This document shows, piece by piece, positions 5,374 through 5,874 of a DNA stretch of 5,874 nucleotides. This DNA is from CAKRHR01 sp964423195 (GTDB lineage: Bacteria > Bacillota > Clostridia > Lachnospirales > Lachnospiraceae), in contig CAYRDY010000110.1 in the NCBI GenBank assembly GCA_964423195.1, forward strand, positions 1 to 5,874, read 5' to 3'. Position numbers and translations under genes: made by a program. The notes beneath the pieces are model-generated. The model ran no database searches. It saw only the letters and a list, made by a program, of their open reading frames with translations, and was not told where the DNA came from. The first letter of the stretch is position 1. Each line of letters starts with the position of its first letter.

Positions 5374-5874
5374 TCACTTTCCATCTTCCCGCTTTTTCCG
5401 ACGCCTAAACAGCAGCCACAGCCCCAGGACGATCACGGCCGCCGCCGCGACGCCGATACAAATCCTGACCGGCGCCGGCAGCATCTCAAAGGCCGAACTG
5501 TTCTCATGTTTTGCGGCCTGATTCATGCCGCCACCCATATCGGACAGTGGCACCTCCTCGTCATCCAGGTCGACGTACTCCTGCGGACCATCCGCCTGCG
5601 GCACATTCTCATCCGGAAGCTCAAGCACATCGGCAATCCCGTTGCCGTTGGCGTCATCCGCGACACCGTCGCCGTCTAAGTCGTCCACAATGCCGTCGCC
5701 GTCCGTGTCACCCGCCGGCGTCTGATTCTCACCGCCCGCCTGCTCCTGATTCTCGCTGCCCGTGCCGTTGGCGTTTCCTTCATCCGGCGCCTGCGGATTC
5801 TCCGGCGCCTGAGGCGCCGCTATCGGCGTGTAAATAAATGTGAACACATTGTCCGCCGCGTTCTCCGAGAGGGT
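5374..5874 (-). CDS. Membrane-anchored surface protein, C-terminal part (5' end outside window)
   Basis: The frame is open to the right edge. A GTG at 5847 could be read as a start, but the nine codons before it (TLSENAADN) continue a typical extracellular domain end (VFTFIYTPI), so the true start lies outside the window. Numbering from that GTG: residues 11-46 are a Pro/Gln/Asn/Gly-rich linker; 47-73 are three 9-residue repeats of D-x-D/N-G-D/N-G-I/V-x-D, like thrombospondin type 3 or dockerin calcium loops; 75-122 are acidic and end in a Gly/Met-rich stretch; 129-147 are one transmembrane helix; RRRKKREDGK closes the cytoplasmic tail. Before the helix stands LPAPV, not a canonical LPXTG. 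It is probably an extracellular protein held by its C-terminal helix, first in the operon with the regulator 51 bp downstream. Confidence 0.9.
   Translation of the reverse strand, partial: TLSENAADNVFTFIYTPIAAPQAPENPQAPDEGNANGTGSENQEQAGGENQTPAGDTDGDGIVDDLDGDGVADDANGNGIADVLELPDENVPQADGPQEYVDLDDEEVPLSDMGGGMNQAAKHENSSAFEMLPAPVRICIGVAAAAVIVLGLWLLFRRRKKREDGK
5629..5709 (-). repeat. Three tandem 27-bp units encoding calcium-loop-like repeats
   Basis: The units encode DTDGDGIVD, DLDGDGVAD and DANGNGIAD in direct succession with 9-residue periodicity. Asp and Asn are spaced as in thrombospondin type 3 and EF-hand-like loops. They sit between a flexible linker and the membrane anchor and would stiffen the stem when calcium is bound. 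Confidence 0.8.

Noticed and set aside
5511..5837. Arg/His/Pro-rich plus-strand frame
   Set aside because: It is the antisense of the Asp/Gly-rich calcium repeats and linker; the composition is typical of a shadow frame.
5374..5847. 157-residue complete gene starting at the GTG at 5847
   Set aside because: The frame stays open upstream to the window edge and reads like the end of an extracellular domain, and no signal peptide follows the GTG; it is a truncated larger gene.

Overview
The window reads almost entirely on the minus strand. It looks like part of a gut-type Clostridia genome, probably Lachnospiraceae. This rests on the kinds of protein present (large secreted multi-domain adhesins with acidic linkers, and a SARP/BTAD-type regulator), on strong AGGA-type ribosome binding sites and on GTG starts. 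No taxonomic marker is present, so the assignment is inference. A run of ten Ns points to a scaffolded draft or metagenome assembly.

Layout in transcription order (right to left): (1) the C-terminus of a membrane-anchored surface protein (5874-5374, N-terminus outside the window) with three calcium-binding-type 9-residue repeats and a transmembrane anchor; (2) a 417-residue regulator (5322-4069) with an OmpR-type DNA-binding domain, a BTAD helical-repeat domain and a C-terminal domain that resembles GGDEF but has lost the signature; (3) a 178-residue protein of unknown function (4072-3536), overlapping the regulator by 4 nt and apparently built from two copies of one fold; (4) an intrinsic terminator (3439-3398); (5) a regulatory intergenic region with a 14-bp palindrome and a near-consensus sigma-A promoter (TTGAAA, 17 bp, TATAAT); (6) a very large secreted adhesin-like gene (3127 to beyond position 1) with at least 1042 codons and no stop inside the window. 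It is open in one frame on both sides of the N run.

The large protein has a signal peptide, an acidic Glu/Thr linker and a unique N-terminal region. At least five tandem Ig-like modules follow. Each opens with Lys-x-Ala/Gly and has a central Asp, and the four complete ones close with an Asn strand. This is the residue arrangement of domains that cross-link themselves with Lys-Asn isopeptide bonds.

Working model (inference): the operon makes one surface protein plus a transcription regulator and its translationally coupled partner. The regulator, possibly tuned by a nucleotide or a partner through the degenerate GGDEF-like domain, controls surface-protein genes, with the strong promoter in front of the large adhesin as the nearest candidate target. 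Base composition differs sharply between the two halves, so the adhesin may have a different history from the operon.
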